DNA of 64,000 nucleotides from an uncultured Pelagibacteraceae bacterium (lineage in GTDB: Bacteria; Pseudomonadota; Alphaproteobacteria; Pelagibacterales; Pelagibacteraceae), in the NCBI GenBank assembly GCA_902624075.1, contig CACNWC010000001.1, forward strand, positions 92,120-156,119, read 5' to 3'. The notes beneath the pieces were generated by a model. The model was not told the DNA's origin and made no database searches. It saw only the letters and a program-made list of their open reading frames with translations. Positions 59,313 to 64,000 of the stretch are shown here, one piece after another; within the stretch, counting starts at the first letter, position 1, and each line of letters starts with the position of its first letter. The position numbers and the translations under genes are program-made.

Positions 59313-59822
59313 ATGATTAGAATTATTGTTATAGCACTTTTTATTTTAATAAATTGTTTTTCAGTAAATTCCGAAGAGAAAATACTGAATGATAATAATA
59401 CTGAATTTAATGTTTTTTCAGGAATGTTTGATTTTAGTGACGATGGTAAAAGGTCAAGTTTAATTGGTATACAACATAAAAATGAAAATTTAAATCGAGA
59501 TACTTTTTTTGGAAATTTGTCACCCATAACTGGAGCAATGATTACAGCTGATAATGCAACTTATTTTTATACAGGCGTTCAAGCTCATTACAAAATTGGG
59601 GCTTTAAACTTTACTCCAAGCTTTACTCCTGGATATTATAACGAAGGTGATGGAAAAGATTTAGGACATGCACTTGAATTTAAGAGTGAACTACAACTTT
59701 CATTAGAATTACCAAAAGACAGTCAATTAGGTTTTTCATATAACCATTTATCTAACGCGAGTTTAGGTGATAAGAATCCTGGGGCAAATAGTTATATGTT
59801 TAATTTCTTCAAAAAATTTTAA
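59313..59822 (+). CDS. PagL-like lipid A 3-O-deacylase (acyloxyacyl hydrolase)
   Basis: ORF; signal peptide, beta-barrel pattern, C-terminal SYNHLSNASLGDKNPGANSYMFNFFKKF with HxSN motif and terminal Phe. Confidence 0.82.
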   Translation: MIRIIVIALFILINCFSVNSEEKILNDNNTEFNVFSGMFDFSDDGKRSSLIGIQHKNENLNRDTFFGNLSPITGAMITADNATYFYTGVQAHYKIGALNFTPSFTPGYYNEGDGKDLGHALEFKSELQLSLELPKDSQLGFSYNHLSNASLGDKNPGANSYMFNFFKKF

Positions 59823-59831
59823 ATTAAAGTT

Positions 59832-60983
59832 GTGAGATTAAATAATTGTCATAATTTTCATGATTTTAGAAAACTGGCAAAAAAAAAGTTGCCGTCTCCT
59901 ATTTTTCATTACATAGATGGTGCCGCTGATGATGAAATTACTTATAATAGAAACACAAGCTCATTTAATGATGTTGATTTAGTTCCGAACGTGCTTAGAG
60001 GTGTAGAGAATGTAGATTTATCTACTACTATTTTTGGCAAGAAATTAGATTTACCTTTTTATTGTTCACCAACGGCGTTACAAAGACTTTTTCATTATGA
60101 CGGAGAAAGAGCAGTTGGTAAAGCGGCACAAAAATTCAATACTATGTTTGGTGTTTCAGCTTTGGCCACTGTAAGTGTTGAAGAAATATCTTCAATAATT
60201 GATACTCCAAAAATGTTTCAGTTTTATTTTCATAAAGATAGAGGATTGAATGATTCTTGTTTAGAACGTGCTAAAGCTGCAAAATTTGATGTTATGGCTT
60301 TGACAGTAGATACTATTACTGGCGGAAATAGAGAAAGAGACTTAAGGACTGGCTTTACATCACCTCCAAAGCTTACATTGTCAAGTTTATTTAGTTTTGC
60401 CGTAAAACCGATGTGGGGAATAAATTATCTAACAAAAGGAAAATTTGAATTACCTCATCTCCAAGATTATGTAAAAGAAGGGACCAGTACAAACACCTCA
60501 ATTGGAAACTATTTTTCAACAATGTTAGATCAATCTATGAATTGGAAGGATGCTGAAAAACTTTGCTCTCAATGGGGTGGTCATTTTGCTTTAAAAGGAG
60601 TTATGAGTGTTGAAGATGCAAAAAAAGCTGTTGATATTGGATGTACTGGCATCATGGTATCAAATCATGGCGGTAGACAGCTTGATGGTTCTAGATCACC
60701 CTTTGATCAATTGGCTGAAATAGTAGATGCAGTTGGTGATAAGATAGATGTTATTTGTGAAGGAGGTTTTCAAAGAGGAACTCATATGCTTAAGGCATTA
60801 TCACTGGGTGCCAAAGCATGTGCAGGTGGTAGACTTTATCTTTATGCTTTAGCCGCAGCTGGACAGCCAGGTGTTGAAAGAGCATTAGACTTATATAAAA
60901 AAGAACTTGTAAGAGATATGAAACTTATGGGATGTACAAAAATTTCGGATTTGAGCAGAAATAACTTGAGATTTAAAAAATAG
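59832..60983 (+). CDS. FMN-dependent alpha-hydroxy-acid oxidase/dehydrogenase, paralog 1
   Basis: ORF (GTG start); FHYIDGAADDEITYNRN, FALKGVMSVEDAKKAVDIGCTGIMVSNHGGRQLDGSRSPFDQL. Confidence 0.93.
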   Translation: MRLNNCHNFHDFRKLAKKKLPSPIFHYIDGAADDEITYNRNTSSFNDVDLVPNVLRGVENVDLSTTIFGKKLDLPFYCSPTALQRLFHYDGERAVGKAAQKFNTMFGVSALATVSVEEISSIIDTPKMFQFYFHKDRGLNDSCLERAKAAKFDVMALTVDTITGGNRERDLRTGFTSPPKLTLSSLFSFAVKPMWGINYLTKGKFELPHLQDYVKEGTSTNTSIGNYFSTMLDQSMNWKDAEKLCSQWGGHFALKGVMSVEDAKKAVDIGCTGIMVSNHGGRQLDGSRSPFDQLAEIVDAVGDKIDVICEGGFQRGTHMLKALSLGAKACAGGRLYLYALAAAGQPGVERALDLYKKELVRDMKLMGCTKISDLSRNNLRFKK

Positions 60984-62134
60984 TGGATTTAAAAAATTGT
61001 TATAATTTTAAAGATTTTAGAAATCTTGCAAAAAAAAAATTACCTTCGCCAATATTTCATTATATTGATGGTGGCGCAGACGATGAAATTACCCTTAAGA
61101 GAAATACAATCTCATTTGATGATTGTGATTTAATACCCAACATCTTAGCTAGCGTCGGAAAACCTGATTTATCAACAACAATTTTTGGTAAGAAAATTGA
61201 TATGCCGATTTTTTTATCACCGTGCGCAATGCAAAGACTTTACCATCATGACGGCGATAAAGCTTCCGCAAGAGCGGCTGATAAATTTGGAACATTTTAT
61301 AGCATGTCTACTATGGCTAATAATACTATAGAGGAAATATCAAATATTTCTGGCGGTCCAAAATTATTTCAACTTTATGTTCACAAAGATCAATCTATAA
61401 CTAATGATTTAATTGATCGTTGCAAAAGATCAGGATTTGATGGGTTGTGTTTAACAGTGGACACGTTAGTGGCAGGCAATAGAGAAAGGGATCACCGAAC
61501 AGGATTTACAACTCCTCCGAAATTAACTTTAAATAGTCTTATGAGCTTTGCGCTTCATCCTATCTGGGTATTTAATTATTTTACACATGGAAAATTTAAA
61601 TTGGCAAATGTGGCTACAAAAACAGAAAAAGGTACAAATATTGCAAAGTCAGTAATTGAATATATTAATGAACAGTATGATCCCGCAATGAATTGGAAAG
61701 ATGCAGAGTATTGTGTGAAAAAATGGAACGGACCATTTGCTTTAAAAGGAGTTATGTCTGTTGAAGATGCAAAAAGAGCAATTGATATAGGATGTACAGC
61801 AATAATGATATCAAATCATGGTGGTCGTCAACTGGATGGATCTAGGTCACCTTTTGATCAGGTAAAAGCAATTTCAGATGCAGTAGGTGATAAATTAGAA
61901 ATCATATTAGATGGAGGAGTGAGAAGAGGAACACACGTTTTGAAAGCTTTAGCGGCAGGTGCAAAAGCCTGTAGCTTTGGTAAAATGTTCTTATTTTCTT
62001 TAGCAGCAGGCGGTCAGGAAGGTGTAGAACACTTATTACAAAATATGCGTGACGAAATAAATCGAAATATGGTTTTGATGGGATGCAAAAATTTGAAGGA
62101 ATTAAACAGTTCAAAATTAATTTATAGAAAATAA
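60983..62134 (+). CDS. FMN-dependent alpha-hydroxy-acid oxidase/dehydrogenase, paralog 2
   Basis: ORF (GTG start overlapping previous TAG); FHYIDGGADDEITLKRN, FALKGVMSVEDAKRAIDIGCTAIMISNHGGRQLDGSRSPFDQV, ILDGGVRRGTHVLKAL. Confidence 0.93.
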   Translation: MDLKNCYNFKDFRNLAKKKLPSPIFHYIDGGADDEITLKRNTISFDDCDLIPNILASVGKPDLSTTIFGKKIDMPIFLSPCAMQRLYHHDGDKASARAADKFGTFYSMSTMANNTIEEISNISGGPKLFQLYVHKDQSITNDLIDRCKRSGFDGLCLTVDTLVAGNRERDHRTGFTTPPKLTLNSLMSFALHPIWVFNYFTHGKFKLANVATKTEKGTNIAKSVIEYINEQYDPAMNWKDAEYCVKKWNGPFALKGVMSVEDAKRAIDIGCTAIMISNHGGRQLDGSRSPFDQVKAISDAVGDKLEIILDGGVRRGTHVLKALAAGAKACSFGKMFLFSLAAGGQEGVEHLLQNMRDEINRNMVLMGCKNLKELNSSKLIYRK

Positions 62135-62207
62135 ATTCATTTACTTATAAAAACTAGATATAAAAAAAATAAATTAATCAGTTGAATAAAAATATTAGGA
62201 TGAAAAT

Positions 62208-63374
62208 ATGAAATTAGCTAAAAACTTAGAAAACCTTGGAACCGAGTCAGCATTTGCAGTTTTAGCAGAGGCAAAAAAGTTAGAAGCTCAAGGTAACCCA
62301 ATGATTCACATGGGGTTAGGACAACCTGATTTTAAAACGCCTAAACATGTTGTAGAGGCTGCAAAAAAAGCTCTAGATGACGGACATCATGGATATGTAA
62401 TGTCCAATGGTATTCCCGAGTGTAGACAAGCAGTTACAAGATGGATTAAAAAAAGATATAATGTTGAGGTAGATTTTGAGAGAATTTTAATAATGCCTGG
62501 CGGAAAACCAACTATGAGTTATGCGATTCAATGCTTTGGTGAACCAGGAGCAGAAATTATTCATCCAACGCCAGCTTTTCCTATTTATGAGTCTATGATT
62601 AATTATACAGGCTCAACCTCTGTTCCTTATGATTTAACTGAAGATAAAGATTTAAAATTTAAAGCAGATAAAATTCTTTCTTTAATAACAGAAAAAACAA
62701 GATTACTAATATTAATCAATCCAAATAATCCAACAGGAAGTTTTGTTGAAAAACCAGAAATAGATAAATTAGCAGAAGGTCTAAAGAAACATCCTCATGT
62801 TACAATTTTAAGTGATGAAATATATAGTAGACAAATATTTGATGATAAGGAAATGCCATCATTTTTTAATTATCCAGAACTAAGAGAGAGATTAATTGTA
62901 TTAGAAGGTTGGAGTAAAGCCTATTCTATGACAGGATGGAGATTAGGTTGGAGCTTTTGGCCTAAAGATTTAGTTCAACATGTTAATAAACTTTTAATAA
63001 ACAGTGTATCATGTGTTAACGCAGCTGCTCAATTTGCTGGAATAGCAGCATTAGACGGTCCTGATGACTCAATACATGAAATGATGAAAAAGTTTACTGA
63101 AAGAAGAAAGTTAATCCATGAAGGATTAAATAGTTTACCAGGCGTTGAATGTAGTTTACCAGGTGGGGCCTTTTATGCATTTCCAAAAGTTATTGGAACA
63201 GGAATGAATGGAGCTGAATTTTGCAAAAAAGCAATGCATGATGCAGGAGTTGCAATTGTTCCTGGTACAGCATTTGGTAAAACCTGTAATGATTATGTAA
63301 GATTTAGTTTTGCATGTTCACAGCAAAATATTTCTGATGCACTGGATAATTTGAAAAAAATGCTGTCTAAATAG
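62208..63374 (+). CDS. class I/II pyridoxal-phosphate aminotransferase
   Basis: ORF; MGLGQPDFKTPKHVVEAAKKALDDGHHGY, INPNNPTGSF, GWSKAYSMTGWRLGW. Confidence 0.95.
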   Translation: MKLAKNLENLGTESAFAVLAEAKKLEAQGNPMIHMGLGQPDFKTPKHVVEAAKKALDDGHHGYVMSNGIPECRQAVTRWIKKRYNVEVDFERILIMPGGKPTMSYAIQCFGEPGAEIIHPTPAFPIYESMINYTGSTSVPYDLTEDKDLKFKADKILSLITEKTRLLILINPNNPTGSFVEKPEIDKLAEGLKKHPHVTILSDEIYSRQIFDDKEMPSFFNYPELRERLIVLEGWSKAYSMTGWRLGWSFWPKDLVQHVNKLLINSVSCVNAAAQFAGIAALDGPDDSIHEMMKKFTERRKLIHEGLNSLPGVECSLPGGAFYAFPKVIGTGMNGAEFCKKAMHDAGVAIVPGTAFGKTCNDYVRFSFACSQQNISDALDNLKKMLSK

Positions 63375-63412
63375 GCTATATTTTCCTATAAAACTCTAAT
63401 AATATTTGTCTT

Positions 63413-64000
63413 ATGAATGAGCAAGTTCAATTAGAATTAAAAAAAATCTTTAATGCAAGATTCTCAACCTCTGAGTCAACAAGAGCTAATTATGCAAGAG
63501 GAGAAGATACTTATGATCCTGTTTTATCTAAAGCTGTAGTTTTTCCTGAGACAAATGAGGAAGTTTCCAAAGTATTAAGATTGTGCAATGAACATAAAAT
63601 TCCAGTAGTGCCCTTCGGAACAGGAACTTCGTTAGAAGGAAATGTAGTAGGTAACGAAAAGGGAATAACTATTTGCCTAGAAAAAATGAATAAGATTTTA
63701 AGTGTAAACGTTGAGGATTTTGACTGCAGAGTTCAAGCTTGTGTGACCAAAGAACAATTAAATGAATATTTAAGAGAAGATGGGGTTTTTTTCCCAATTG
63801 ATCCTGGAGCTAATGCAGCAATCGGGGGTATGGCTTCAACCTCGGCTTCGGGAACAATGGCTGTAAAATATGGAACAATGAAAACAGTTATAAGTGGTCT
63901 TACAGTAGTTTTGCCTAATGGTGATATTATAAATACTGGTAGCAGAACTAAAAAAACTTCTGCTGGATATAATTTAACAAATCTTTTTATTGGTTCCGAG
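63413..64000 (+). CDS. FAD-linked oxidase (GlcD / D-lactate dehydrogenase-like), truncated by window edge
   Basis: ATG at 63413, open to the window end; VVFPETNEEVSKVLRLCNEHKIPVVPFGTGTSLEGNVV, IDPGANAAIGGMASTSASGTMAVKYGTM. Confidence 0.9.
   Translation, partial: MNEQVQLELKKIFNARFSTSESTRANYARGEDTYDPVLSKAVVFPETNEEVSKVLRLCNEHKIPVVPFGTGTSLEGNVVGNEKGITICLEKMNKILSVNVEDFDCRVQACVTKEQLNEYLREDGVFFPIDPGANAAIGGMASTSASGTMAVKYGTMKTVISGLTVVLPNGDIINTGSRTKKTSAGYNLTNLFIGSE

Noticed and set aside
1-64000. CRISPR arrays, IS elements, prophage, restriction or defence systems
   Set aside because: No regularly spaced direct repeats, transposase, integrase, phage structural or nuclease-defence proteins recognised in any frame

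Overview
AT-rich alphaproteobacterial chromosomal segment. Gene content, compactness and protein composition look like SAR11/Pelagibacterales (inference from pattern; no search run). It is nearly all protein-coding, with one tRNA-Gly(GCC), no rRNA, and no CRISPR array, transposase, integrase or prophage that I could see. Conserved blocks: mnmE-SPINDLY/OGT-like-rho-hemG-hemH-hemE (minus), diverging from ppsR-maf-aroE-coaE-dnaQ (plus); secB/fxsA; Tim44-like/Smr; hslVU; hisBHAFE; lolA-ftsK; purH; rpe; an SSS symporter with DUF4212 subunit; acs; tsaD; hemCD; folD; argG; a ccmCDEFGH cluster; pagL; tandem alpha-hydroxy-acid oxidases; an aminotransferase; and a truncated GlcD-like oxidase. Leads for a second look: (1) a probable oriC in the hemE/ppsR intergenic region; (2) a small accessory cluster with an ACP, an FkbH-like protein, a polysaccharide deacetylase, a sulfotransferase and a GNAT; (3) a light/DNA-repair neighbourhood with a photolyase that has its FAD domain first and an unassigned C-terminal domain, plus a second photolyase-family protein apparently lacking the CxxC of the Fe-S cluster; (4) acetyl-CoA synthetase with a repeat-built Lys/Arg tail; (5) an EF-hand-like loop inside the SSS symporter; (6) a G.U-supported long RNA hairpin upstream of ccmC; (7) reciprocal FMN-site substitutions in tandem hydroxy-acid oxidases. 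All family calls come from reading the sequence.
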